Assembly (NCBI RefSeq): GCF_030403505.1 | Contig: NZ_JAUEMJ010000002.1 | Span: 650,786-714,785, forward strand | Origin: Glycomyces tritici | GTDB taxonomy: Bacteria; Actinomycetota; Actinomycetes; Mycobacteriales; Micromonosporaceae | DNA: 64,000 nt | Direction of reading: 5' to 3' | Shown: positions 53,528 through 62,308 of the stretch, piece after piece | Position numbering within the stretch: position 1 is the stretch's first letter | How the letters are laid out: each line of letters begins with the position of its first letter | Translations under genes and position numbers: made by a program | Notes under the pieces: generated by a model | What the model was told of the DNA's origin: nothing | Seen by the model: only the letters and a program-made list of their open reading frames with translations | Database searches by the model: none

Positions 53528-53540
53528 CACTGCATCGCAT

Positions 53541-54365
53541 TCATTTCACGGCGGTGACGAGGTAGTAGTCGATCCAGCCGTTCTCGTAGCAGCGCAGCCA
53601 GTTGCGGCCCCAGGAGTCGCGGTACTCGGTCTGGGCCACCCACCGGTCGAACTGGCGCCACACCTGCTCGCCGATCGGGGTCGCGGTGACGCCGTCGAAC
53701 CCGGCGGCGGTGAGAGCGGCGGTGAACTCCCCCACCGGCGTGATCACATCGACGCCGGAGGCGACGGTCTCGATCAGGTCGGCAACGGGCGCGGTGTCCG
53801 CGCCGTCGGGCGCGAAGAACGTGGCGGTGGCGAAGCGCCCGCCGGGTGCGAGGACCCGGTGCGCTTCGCGGGCAACCAAGGCGAGGTCGTCGACGTGCTG
53901 GAGCATCTCGACGGCGTACACGCCGTCGAAGCTCTCACCGTTCCAAGGGATCTCGGTGACCGAGCCGCGGTGGTACGAGAGCCGCCCGCGCAGGGCCTCG
54001 AGCGTGTCGGCGTTGGCCTTCCCGGCCCGGGCGAGTTGCGCGGACGACCGGTCGAGACCGGTGACGCTCACGTCGAACTCGCGGGCGACGAGCGCCGCGC
54101 CGACGCCGATGCCCGACCCGAGTTCCAGGAGGCGCGCCCCCGCTCGGGGTTCGAGCCGGGAGACGACCTGCCGGTACAGCTCGGCCTGACTGGCGGTCCG
54201 CTCCTCCACGGTGATCTCGCGGTCCGGTTCGAGCTCGCCCCAGTAGCCGTAGTTGATGAACGATCCCGAGAAGATCGTGAGGGAGCCGAGATCGAGCTCC
54301 CCGTACATGAAGTCGCGCTGCGCCTGTACTTCGGTGTCCCGTTCCATACCAACCGATTCTGGCAT
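53541..54365 (-). CDS. Class I SAM-dependent methyltransferase
   Basis: 274 aa if read from ATG 54365 (268 aa from ATG 54347; neither has a good ribosome-binding site). Motif I is ARLLELGSGIGVGAALVA (about 77-94), followed by an acidic VTGLDRSSAQ and the motif II-III region SFDGVYAVEMLQHVDDLALVAREAHRVLAPGGRFAT. The N-terminal FINYGYWG is typical of the cyclopropane-synthase/UbiE-like small-molecule methyltransferases. The C-terminus is Trp/Tyr-rich (WGRNWLRCYENGWIDYYLV). It lies 18 bp after the MerR-HEAT gene on the same strand, so it is probably the last gene of that operon. Confidence 0.88.
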   Translation of the reverse strand: MPESVGMERDTEVQAQRDFMYGELDLGSLTIFSGSFINYGYWGELEPDREITVEERTASQAELYRQVVSRLEPRAGARLLELGSGIGVGAALVAREFDVSVTGLDRSSAQLARAGKANADTLEALRGRLSYHRGSVTEIPWNGESFDGVYAVEMLQHVDDLALVAREAHRVLAPGGRFATATFFAPDGADTAPVADLIETVASGVDVITPVGEFTAALTAAGFDGVTATPIGEQVWRQFDRWVAQTEYRDSWGRNWLRCYENGWIDYYLVTAVK

Positions 54366-54383
54366 GAACTGCGTGCGGGCGGT

Positions 54384-55382
54384 TCAGGCGCGGTCCTCGA
54401 TCAGCGCGGCCAGGGCCGCGGCGGTGCGGGCGACCGTGCGGTCGGCGTCGGCGGCCAGGCCTCGCAGCAGCGCGACGGCGATCGCGTCGGGCATCTCGGC
54501 GAGGGCCTGGACCAGCCGCATCCGCACCGAGTGGTCCGCGGCGGGCGCGGCGAGTTCGGCGGCCAGCGCCTGCTGGATCGGGGCCGCGAGTTCGGGGTCG
54601 TTCGCCAACGCCCCCAGCACTTCGGCCGCTTCCACATCGTTGGCGCCGGCGACGATCATGTCGATGAGGACCGGCACGGCTTCGGGCCTGCGGCGCGCGC
54701 CCAGGGCCAGGGCGGCGCGGCCGCGGACGCGCCGGTCGGTGTCGGCGAGCGCGTCGGTGAGGATGTCGCCCGCGTCGTCGCCGGGGATCTCGGCGAGCAT
54801 CTGCACCGCGCGGCGGCGGACCTCGACGTCGCCGCTCGCGAGCCCGGGGGCCAGGCTCGCCGCGTCCGCGCCGGCTCGCGCGAGCGCCCAGCGCAGGGCT
54901 CCGGCGACGTGCGGGTCGGCTTCGGTGAGGACCGCTTCGGCCAGGACCGGGGCGGGCATGTCCGCCTCGGGGGCGAGGACGGCCTGCTGTCGCCTTGCGG
55001 CGCTGGGCGAACCGAGGCCGCGCAGGAGTTCCACGATGCGCAGGACCGCTTCCCAGCCGGCGGGCTCGGACGCATCGACCGCGCGGAGGCGCTTGAGGAG
55101 TTCCTGCTCGCGGGCCAGGCGGCGCTCGGACTCCCGGATGAGGTCGCCGATGAGGTCGGCCGGGGCGAATCCCGGGTCGTCGAGGACCTGGCCGATCTGG
55201 CGCAGCGACAGGCCCAGGGTCCGCAGGCTCTCCACGTGGAAGATCCGCTGGATGTCCACGTCGGCGTACTCGCGGTAGCCGCCCACGGTGCGACCGGTGG
55301 GCCGCACGAGCCCGAGGGACTCGTAGTGCCTGAGCATCCGGGCGCTGACGCCCGAGCGGCGTGCGACCTCACCGATCAGCAT
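54384..55382 (-). CDS. MerR-family regulator fused to HEAT repeats
   Basis: 332 aa, ATG 55382 with AAGGAG nine bases upstream. The first 70 residues are a MerR winged helix (MLIGEVARRSGVSARMLRHYESLGLVRP, GGYREY), followed by the dimerisation helix LRTLGLSLRQIGQVLDD...LAREQELLKRLRAVD. From about residue 125 to the end it consists of HEAT/PBS-lyase-type repeats (DVEVRRRAVQMLAEIPGDDAGDILTDALADTDRRVRGRAALALGARR; VARTAAALAALI) in place of a normal ligand domain. HEAT solenoids bind proteins, so the regulator may sense a partner such as the HEAT protein encoded 5 bp upstream. No cysteine pair for metal sensing is seen. Confidence 0.88.
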   Translation of the reverse strand: MLIGEVARRSGVSARMLRHYESLGLVRPTGRTVGGYREYADVDIQRIFHVESLRTLGLSLRQIGQVLDDPGFAPADLIGDLIRESERRLAREQELLKRLRAVDASEPAGWEAVLRIVELLRGLGSPSAARRQQAVLAPEADMPAPVLAEAVLTEADPHVAGALRWALARAGADAASLAPGLASGDVEVRRRAVQMLAEIPGDDAGDILTDALADTDRRVRGRAALALGARRRPEAVPVLIDMIVAGANDVEAAEVLGALANDPELAAPIQQALAAELAAPAADHSVRMRLVQALAEMPDAIAVALLRGLAADADRTVARTAAALAALIEDRA

Positions 55383-55387
55383 GTCGT

Positions 55388-56056
55388 TCAGCTCCTTTCG
55401 GTGCCCAGGGCGTAGATCCGCTTCGCCTCTTTGACGGCGGGTTCGAACGCGGCGTCGGGGTCTTCGAGGAGTCGCTGTGTGGCGGCGGCGTGGGCGGCCA
55501 CGACCGGGTCGCCGCTCGCGAGCGTCCGCTGGAGGATCGGTTCGATGATCGCGCCGAGCGCGACGAGGGCCCGGCTGAGGCTGAGCTGGACTTCGCGCCC
55601 GCCGCGGCCCAGCTGGGTCGCGAGGGTCTCGGCGAGGTCCCGTTCGCGCCCTTCGGGGACGACGGCTTCGGCGGCGCGCCAGGCGGCGCGGGCGACCTCG
55701 TCGTCGGGGTCGCGCAGCAGCGCCGGCGTCATCGCGGGCCAGGCGCGGGGGTCCCCGATCTTCGACAGGGTGTGCAGGGCCTGGCTGCGGGCCTGCGAGC
55801 CGTCCGATTCGAGTTCGGCGAGCAGGCGCGGGACCGTGAGGTCCGGCGGGAGCCGGGTCAGGGCCCAGGTGAGCATGTCGCGCACGTAGAAGTCGGGCTC
55901 GGTTCCGCAGCGGGCCACGAGGGCGTCGAGCAGGGCCGCGTCGGGGTCGGTGCCGATGGTGAGGGCGGCCTTGAGCCGCGTGGACGGGGCCTCGGCGGCG
56001 AGGGCCGCGATGAGCTGCGTGTTGCGTTCCGTGTGGATGGGAACCACCTCCTGCAT
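55388..56056 (-). CDS. HEAT-repeat protein
   Basis: 222 aa, HEAT/PBS-lyase repeats throughout: AEAPSTRLKAALTIGTDPDAALLDALVARC, FYVRDMLTWALTRLP, QARSQALHTLSKIGDPRAWPAMTPALLRDPDDEVARAAWRAAEAV, VQLSLSRALVALGAIIEPILQRTLASGDPVVAAHAAATQRLL. First gene of the operon with MerR-HEAT and the methyltransferase. The start is unsettled: ATG 56056 is only 3 bp from the predicted -10, while AGGAGGTGG lies inside the frame and points to a start about five codons later where only ATC (56038) is available. No catalytic residues are evident; it is probably an interaction scaffold. Confidence 0.82.
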   Translation of the reverse strand: MQEVVPIHTERNTQLIAALAAEAPSTRLKAALTIGTDPDAALLDALVARCGTEPDFYVRDMLTWALTRLPPDLTVPRLLAELESDGSQARSQALHTLSKIGDPRAWPAMTPALLRDPDDEVARAAWRAAEAVVPEGRERDLAETLATQLGRGGREVQLSLSRALVALGAIIEPILQRTLASGDPVVAAHAAATQRLLEDPDAAFEPAVKEAKRIYALGTERS

Positions 56057-56059
56057 CCC

Positions 56060-56092
56060 AGTGTTCGCCTTGACACCGTGTCAATGTCAAGG
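56060..56092 (-). promoter_or_regulatory. MerR-type promoter with dyad operator
   Basis: On the minus strand: TTGACA (56090-56085), a 19-bp spacer and AACACT (56065-56060). The spacer contains the perfect dyad TTGACAC-C-GTGTCAA (56070-56084, plus-strand reading), and a larger CCTTGACA/TGTCAAGG repeat spans 56068-56092. An over-long spacer containing a dyad is the hallmark of MerR-controlled promoters, so autoregulation by the MerR-HEAT protein is likely. Confidence 0.78.
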
Positions 56093-56109
56093 ATCGGGTG
56101 ACGCAGGCG

Positions 56110-56547
56110 TCAGACGAGCGTGAAGCCCCGGAGTTCGGCGACGGCGGCCTGCTCCTTGTCGCGGGAGGCGAACGCGTACGGCTCGCCGGCGGCGAGGTCC
56201 GGGAGCAGGAGTGTGGCGGTGGCGATGTGCCAGGCGTCCATGGCGCGGATGCCGTGGGTCGCGACGATCTCGAAGGCCTCGCCTTCGACCTGGTCCTGCG
56301 GGGCGGAGATGACCGTGATCGGGCCGTCCGGGCCGGTGTCGGCGCGCCAGATGTCGAGCAGCTGGTCCTTGTCGCGGCGTTTGGCGCGGGCGGTGCGCAC
56401 GAGCGCCCCGGCGACCTCGATGCGGGTCCACGAGCCGGTGACCACCAGGATCTCGGGGTCGCGCAGGAGTTTCAGGGCTTCGGCGTGGCCGCGTTCGTCG
56501 GGCAGGTACGAGCGCGCCAGCACCGACGAGTCGGCGTAGACGATCAC
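56110..56547 (-). CDS. vapC: VapC-type PIN-domain toxin
   Basis: 145 aa. PIN ribonuclease with the acidic residues in place: Asp6 (VYADSSVLARSY), Glu44 (TRIEVAGAL), Asp104 (RAMDAWHIATA) and Asp130 (FASRDKEQ). Such toxins cleave tRNA or rRNA when released from the antitoxin. Its ATG overlaps the vapB stop by 4 bp (ATGA), the normal TA arrangement. Target RNA not predictable. Confidence 0.93.
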   Translation of the reverse strand: MIVYADSSVLARSYLPDERGHAEALKLLRDPEILVVTGSWTRIEVAGALVRTARAKRRDKDQLLDIWRADTGPDGPITVISAPQDQVEGEAFEIVATHGIRAMDAWHIATATLLLPDLAAGEPYAFASRDKEQAAVAELRGFTLV

Positions 56548-56864
56548 AGGAGGCGGTCCCGGTCTTCCTCGAACATCTGGTCGAGGATGGGGCCGACGCC
56601 GCGCATCGATTCGAGCACGCGGGCGCGCAGGGCTTCGACGTCGCGGGTCGCCGTGGGTTCCTTGGCGACCTTCAGCGGCGGGGCGAGCATGCCGAGGGCC
56701 GCGGCCTTGGCGCGGACCTTCTCGGTCGCGGTGCGGCCGTCCTTCTCGCCGATGACGGAGAGGATCTCGTTCGCGATCGCGTTGACCGAGCGGTGCTCAC
56801 GCTTCGCGCGCTCGGTGAGGCGGGCGTGGAGGTCGTCGTCAACGCGGAGCAGGAGCTGTTTCAT
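56544..56864 (-). CDS. vapB: VapB-type ribbon-helix-helix antitoxin
   Basis: 106 aa. N-terminal RHH DNA-binding domain (KQLLLRVDDDLHARLTERAKREHRSVNAIANEIL) followed by a toxin-binding tail with an acidic end (LDQMFEEDRDRLL), longer than usual. Binds and neutralises VapC and represses its own promoter. Starts at ATG 56864, six bases after a TATCAT -10, so the mRNA is probably leaderless. Located directly downstream of miaB on the same strand. Confidence 0.9.
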   Translation of the reverse strand: MKQLLLRVDDDLHARLTERAKREHRSVNAIANEILSVIGEKDGRTATEKVRAKAAALGMLAPPLKVAKEPTATRDVEALRARVLESMRGVGPILDQMFEEDRDRLL

Positions 56865-56870
56865 CCCTCG

Positions 56871-56900
56871 ATGATAGCACCCAAAGAGGAATGATATCAG
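56871..56900 (-). promoter_or_regulatory. vapBC promoter and candidate operator
   Basis: Minus strand CTGATA (56900-56895), 18-bp spacer, TATCAT (56876-56871), six bases to the vapB ATG. A palindrome TGATATCA (56892-56899) overlaps the -35 and includes the miaB stop codon; ATGATA recurs 20 bp apart (56871, 56891), a plausible VapB operator pair. Confidence 0.55.
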
Positions 56901-58402
56901 CAGGCGCAGCCAGGGGTTTCAGCCTTGGGCAGGGGCTTGCGGCCGATGCCCGGCATGCCGAGGCTGACGCCGGGGAGCTTAGTGGCCCTGCCCGCGGCCC
57001 AGGCGTCGCCCGCCTTCGTCGCGCGGTGGGTCAGGACCTCGCCGTCCGCGACGAGGTGGTGGGGGGCGCCGTAGGTGACCACGGTGGTGATCACGTCGCC
57101 GGGGCGCACGCCTTCGGCATTGCCCGTGGGGTCGGTCGCGCTCGGGGTCACGTTGAAGTGGACGAGGCGGCCGTCGCGGGCGCGGCCCGAGAGGCGGCCG
57201 GTGGCGGCGTCCTTGCGGCCGTCCCCCACCGTGACGAGGACTTCGACCTCGGTGCCCTCGAGCTTGCGGTTCTCCTCCCAGGAGACGCGCTCCTGCAGGG
57301 CCACCAGGCGCTCGTACCGCTCCTGGACCACGGCCTTGGGGATCTGGTCCTCCATCGTCGCGGCGGGGGTGCCGGGGCGGATGGAGTACTGGAAGGTGAA
57401 GGCGCTGGAGAAGCGGGCCTGCTCGACGACGTCGAGGGTGGCCTGGAAGTCCTCCTCGGTCTCACCGGGGAAGCCCACGATGATGTCCGTGGTGATCGCC
57501 GCGTCGGGCATCGCCTTGCGGACGTCGTCGATGATGCCCAGGTACTTCTCGGAGCGGTAGGAGCGGCGCATCTCCTTGAGCACCTTGTCCGAGCCGGACT
57601 GGAGCGGCATGTGGAGCGAGTGGCAGACGTTCGGCGTCTCCGCCATCGCCGCGATCACGTCATCGGTGAAGTTCTTCGGGTGCGGGCTGGTGAACCGCAC
57701 GCGCTCCAGGCCCTCGATCTGACCGCAGGCGCGCAGAAGCTTGCCGAAGGCGAGCTTGTCCCCGAACTCGACGCCGTAGGTGTTGACGTTCTGGCCCAGG
57801 AGCGTGACCTCCGAGACGCCCTCGTCGACCAGGGCCTGGACCTCGGCGAGGATCTCGCCGGGGCGGCGGTCCTTCTCCTTGCCGCGCAGGCTCGGCACGA
57901 TGCAGAACGTGCAGGTGTTGTTGCAGCCCACGGAGATCGAGACCCAGCCGGAGTAGGTGGAGTCGCGCTTGGTGGGGAGGGCGGAGGGGAACGTCTCGAG
58001 GGTCTCGAGGATCTCGACCTCGGCCTCCTGGTTGTGGCGGGCGCGCTCCAGGAGCACCGGCAGCGAGCCGATGTTGTGCGTGCCGAACACCGCGTCGACC
58101 CAGGGGGCGCGCTTGACGATCTCGCCGCGGTCCTTCTGGGCGAGGCAGCCGCCGACGGCGATCTGCATGTCGGGGTTCTCGCGCTTCGCGGGCGCGAGGT
58201 GGCTGAGGTTGCCGTAGAGCTTGTTGTCGGCGTTCTCGCGCACTGCGCAGGTGTTGAACACGACGAGGTCCGGCGCGGCGTCGGCTGCGACCGGCACGTA
58301 CCCGGCCTCCTCGAGCAGGCCCCCGATGCGCTCGGAGTCGTGCACGTTCATCTGACAGCCGTACGTCTTCACCTGGTACGTCTTCACCGCTTGGTCAACC
58401 AC
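56897..58402 (-). CDS. miaB: tRNA-2-methylthio-N6-dimethylallyladenosine synthase
   Basis: 501 aa from GTG 58402 (GTG 58387 also possible). Radical-SAM methylthiotransferase acting on i6A37 made by MiaA. N-terminal UPF0004 domain with cluster cysteines in [22 protein letters not shown] and VGGCLAQKD; radical SAM triad [11 protein letters not shown] (about 170). A C-terminal TRAM domain runs from about 400 ([27 protein letters not shown]). The protein ends in a Pro/Cys tail (AETPGCAC) whose last cysteines are unusual. The start has GGGAGG poorly spaced to any GTG. Confidence 0.95.
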   Translation of the reverse strand: MVDQAVKTYQVKTYGCQMNVHDSERIGGLLEEAGYVPVAADAAPDLVVFNTCAVRENADNKLYGNLSHLAPAKRENPDMQIAVGGCLAQKDRGEIVKRAPWVDAVFGTHNIGSLPVLLERARHNQEAEVEILETLETFPSALPTKRDSTYSGWVSISVGCNNTCTFCIVPSLRGKEKDRRPGEILAEVQALVDEGVSEVTLLGQNVNTYGVEFGDKLAFGKLLRACGQIEGLERVRFTSPHPKNFTDDVIAAMAETPNVCHSLHMPLQSGSDKVLKEMRRSYRSEKYLGIIDDVRKAMPDAAITTDIIVGFPGETEEDFQATLDVVEQARFSSAFTFQYSIRPGTPAATMEDQIPKAVVQERYERLVALQERVSWEENRKLEGTEVEVLVTVGDGRKDAATGRLSGRARDGRLVHFNVTPSATDPTGNAEGVRPGDVITTVVTYGAPHHLVADGEVLTHRATKAGDAWAAGRATKLPGVSLGMPGIGRKPLPKAETPGCAC

Positions 58403-58437
58403 CCTCCCAGGATAGACGCGAGTCACGTCACAGCCCG

Positions 58438-58467
58438 AGGGCCGGGACCCGAGTGGGACCCGGCCCT
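58438..58467 (-). terminator. Hairpin after the AKR gene
   Basis: 13-bp stem (58438-58450, 58455-58467) with one A-A mismatch and a GAGT loop, 7 bp past the AKR stop on the minus strand. Confidence 0.5.
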
Positions 58468-58473
58468 GCCGGA

Positions 58474-59520
58474 TCACTGCGCCCGCGCGATGAGCGGCGG
58501 GTTGAGGCGGGCGAAGCCCTCCTGGACCTCGTACGGGTAGTACGGGTAGGGCGCGGTGCGGCCGCTGGCCTTGTCGAGGCGGGCGACCTGGTCGGCGGTG
58601 AGCTCCCAGCCGATCGCGCCGAGGTTGTCCTGGAGCTGGCGCTCGTTGCGGGCGCCGATGATGACGGAGGCGACGGTGGGGCGGCGCAGGAGCCAGTTGA
58701 GGGCGATCTGCGGGATCGTCCTGCCGGTCTCCTCGCCGAGTTCGTCGAGGACGTCGACCACGTCGTAGAGGATCGCGTCCTCGACGGGCGGGCCCCATTG
58801 GGCGGTCTCGTGGAGGCGGCTGCCCTCCGGGAGCGGCTGCCCGCGGCGGATCTTGCCGGTGAGGCGGCCCCAGCCGAGGGGGCTCCAGACGACCGCGCCG
58901 ACGCCCTGGTCGTGGCCGAGCGGCATGAGCTCCCACTCGTAGTCGCGGCCGACGAGCGAGTAGTAGACCTGGTGGGCCGCATAGCGGGTCCAGCCGTGCG
59001 CGTCGGCGGCGGCGAGGGACTTCATGAGCTGCCAGCCCGCGAAGTTCGAGACGCCGATGTAGCGGAGCTTGCCGGATCGCACCAGGTCGTCGAGGGCGCT
59101 CACGGTCTCCTCCACGGGGGTGCCCGCGTCGAACGCGTGGAGCTGGAAGAGGTCGATGTAGTCGGTGCCGAGCCGCTTGAGGGCGGATTCGACGGAGGCG
59201 ATGAGGCGGGCGCGGCCGGTCCCCGCATCCTGCGGCCCCTCCCCCGTCGGGAGGCCGGCCTTGGTGGAGATGAGGGCCCGGTCCCTGCGGCCCTTGAGGG
59301 CCCGGCCGAGGACGCGCTCGGACTCGCCGTCGGAGTAGACGTCGGCGGAGTCGAACATGGTGACGCCGGCGTCGAGCGCCATGTCGACCATGCGGCGGGC
59401 CTGGTCGGTGTCGGTGTCGCCCCAGGCGCTGAAGAGCGGGCCGCGCCCGCCGAAGGTGCCGGCGCCGAAGCTGAGGGCGGGGACGTGGAGGCCTGAAGCG
59501 CCGAGCCTGCGGTATTCCAT
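58474..59520 (-). CDS. Aldo-keto reductase
   Basis: 348 aa, ATG 59520 with GAAGGG seven bases upstream. AKR tetrad: Asp/Tyr in [12 protein letters not shown], Lys in [10 protein letters not shown], His in [11 protein letters not shown]. Cofactor-binding [35 protein letters not shown] is a typical family segment. Transcribed divergently from a TetR gene with a 90-bp gap holding two operator-like sites, so it is probably the repressed target. Substrate unknown. About 30% of its pattern is shared with the other AKR at 44142, but it belongs to a different subgroup. Confidence 0.92.
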   Translation of the reverse strand: MEYRRLGASGLHVPALSFGAGTFGGRGPLFSAWGDTDTDQARRMVDMALDAGVTMFDSADVYSDGESERVLGRALKGRRDRALISTKAGLPTGEGPQDAGTGRARLIASVESALKRLGTDYIDLFQLHAFDAGTPVEETVSALDDLVRSGKLRYIGVSNFAGWQLMKSLAAADAHGWTRYAAHQVYYSLVGRDYEWELMPLGHDQGVGAVVWSPLGWGRLTGKIRRGQPLPEGSRLHETAQWGPPVEDAILYDVVDVLDELGEETGRTIPQIALNWLLRRPTVASVIIGARNERQLQDNLGAIGWELTADQVARLDKASGRTAPYPYYPYEVQEGFARLNPPLIARAQ

Positions 59521-59533
59521 GATGAAGCCCTTC

Positions 59534-59611
59534 TAATGGTTCTAGAGTTCCGTTAAGAACTTCGACTAAGCTATCCCACGAAGCATCATTAACGCAACTG
59601 GAGTCCCGTTA
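59534..59611. promoter_or_regulatory. Paired TetR operators
   Basis: Two 22-bp sites of the form TAAYG-N12-CGTTA: 59534-59555 and 59590-59611. They also share CTRGAGTYCCGTTA in direct orientation 56 bp apart. One covers the TetR start codon; the other lies ahead of the AKR start. Regulation by the adjacent TetR is inferred. Confidence 0.7.
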
Positions 59612-60225
59612 TGAGTGACGAGCGTCCCGATCCCGGCACCGTCCGCCCCGGCGGCCGGACCGCGAAGGTCCGCGAGGCCGTGCTCCGCGCCGCCGGAGAC
59701 GCCCTGGCCGAGGACGGCTTCGACCGCCTCGACCTCGCCGAGATCGCCCGCCGCGCCGGCGTCGGCAAGACCACGGTCTACCGCCGGTGGGGCACCGTGC
59801 CCGGGCTCGTGGCCGACCTGCTCACGGAGATGGCCGAAGAGTCCCTGCCGCGCACCGAGACCGGTTCGCTCCTCGGCGACCTCACGGCCCAGGCCCGCCT
59901 CGTCCAGTCCACATTGAGCGATCGTCGGCAGGGCCCGCTCTTCAAGGCCCTCATCACCGCCGCCGCCTGCGACCCCCAGACCGCCGAGGCACTCCACCGC
60001 TTCTACCGCATCCGCACCGAGGAGTGGGCGCCCTGCGTCACGGCCGCCGTCGAACGCGGCGAGGTCCCCGAAGGCACCGAGCCCCACGAGGTCATCCGCG
60101 CCGTCTCAGCGCCCCTCTACTACCGACTTCTCATCGCCGGCGACCCCGTAGACCGAGCCATGGCCGACCGCGCCGCAAAGGCCGCGGCCGTGGCCGCCCG
60201 AGAAGGAGCCTTCACCGCGGGCTAG
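59611..60225 (+). CDS. TetR-family repressor
   Basis: 204 aa. HTH within residues 18-62: AKVREAVLRAAGDALAEDGFDRLDLAEIARRAGVGKTTVYRRWG. The rest is the TetR_C ligand domain (TEMAEESLPRTETGSLLGDL). ATG 59611 overlaps one of the operators, so autorepression is likely; the start has no ribosome-binding site. Likely controls the divergent aldo-keto reductase in response to a reactive carbonyl or related compound (inference). Confidence 0.93.
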   Translation: MSDERPDPGTVRPGGRTAKVREAVLRAAGDALAEDGFDRLDLAEIARRAGVGKTTVYRRWGTVPGLVADLLTEMAEESLPRTETGSLLGDLTAQARLVQSTLSDRRQGPLFKALITAAACDPQTAEALHRFYRIRTEEWAPCVTAAVERGEVPEGTEPHEVIRAVSAPLYYRLLIAGDPVDRAMADRAAKAAAVAAREGAFTAG

Positions 60226-60709
60226 GCGGCATCGGTCAGGCGGGGAGACCGTCCTCGTCGTAGCCCACGATGGCCTCGCCGCTCTGACGTCGACGATCGG
60301 CAACGGCCGCATCGTCGAACAGAGCGCGTGCAACCGGCGGCGGATCCGCGGAGAGCGAGCGTCGAGAACCTGTCGGTCTGGCCGTTCGCCGTTCGCGGGT
60401 ACGGCGGTTTCGGACTCGCCCACCGATCAGGCCGCCATGCTCGCCGACGTCGCGAGTTGGGAGACGCGCTGCTCCGAGATGCCGAGGACCGCCGCAATGT
60501 CACGACCGGTCATGCCCTCGCCCTTGAGCAGCACCACGGTCTCGCGGGTAATGCGCGAAGCCTGCGCCTGAAGCTGGACGGCCTTCTCAGCGCCCTCTCG
60601 CGCCTCAGCGATGCGCGCGTCGATTTCCGGGGCGATGTGCCACTCGATGAGGACCGGGTCCTCGAATAGGAACGCCGAGAGGCCGAGATCCGCAGTGCGG
60701 TTCCCGGCC

Positions 60710-61783
<1,074 letters not shown>

Positions 61784-61786
61784 TTA

Positions 61787-62308
61787 CTAGCTATTCGGAG
61801 AGACGTAGCGCGACAGCGACGCCATCGACTTGGCGCCGCGCCCGAGCGCGACCGTCCCCGACTGGACGAGCTCCTTGATCCCGAACGGCTCGAGGACTTC
61901 CAGGAACGCCTCGATCTTGTCGGAGTTCCCGGTGACCTCGAAGGTGACCGTGTCGGGTGTGACGTCGACCGAGCGGGCTTTGAACAGCTCGGCGGCGGCG
62001 ATCACCTGGCCGCGGGTGGCGGCGTCGGCGCGGACCTTCACCAGCAGCAGTTCGCGCTGCACGGAGGAGCCCGCTTCCAGTTCCACGATCTTCAGGACGT
62101 GGATGAGCTTGTTGAGCTGCTTGGTGACCTGCTCCAGCGAGCCCGCCTCGACGTCCACCACGATGGTGATGCGGCTGACGCCGGGGTGCTCGGTCTCGCC
62201 GACGGCGAGGGAGTCGATGTTGAAGCCGCGCCTGGAGAACAGGGCGGCCACGCGGGCGAGGACGCCCGGCTTGTTCTCGACGAGGACCGACAGCGTGTGC
62301 GTACTCAT
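61787..62308 (-). CDS. ilvN: Acetolactate synthase regulatory subunit
   Basis: 173 aa. N-terminal ACT domain THTLSVLVENKPGVLARVAALFSRRGFNIDSLAVG, which binds valine for feedback inhibition, and the C-terminal ALS_ss_C domain (RELLLVKVRADAATRGQVIAAAELFKARSVDVTPDTVTFEVTG). Normal length. The start overlaps the ilvB stop by one base (TGATG), so translation is coupled to the catalytic subunit. Confidence 0.96.
   Translation of the reverse strand: MSTHTLSVLVENKPGVLARVAALFSRRGFNIDSLAVGETEHPGVSRITIVVDVEAGSLEQVTKQLNKLIHVLKIVELEAGSSVQRELLLVKVRADAATRGQVIAAAELFKARSVDVTPDTVTFEVTGNSDKIEAFLEVLEPFGIKELVQSGTVALGRGAKSMASLSRYVSPNS

Noticed and set aside
60106..60423. Gene starting at GTG 60423 on the minus strand
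   Set aside because: Runs into the TetR coding region antisense and has no recognisable domain; only its first part looks possibly coding.
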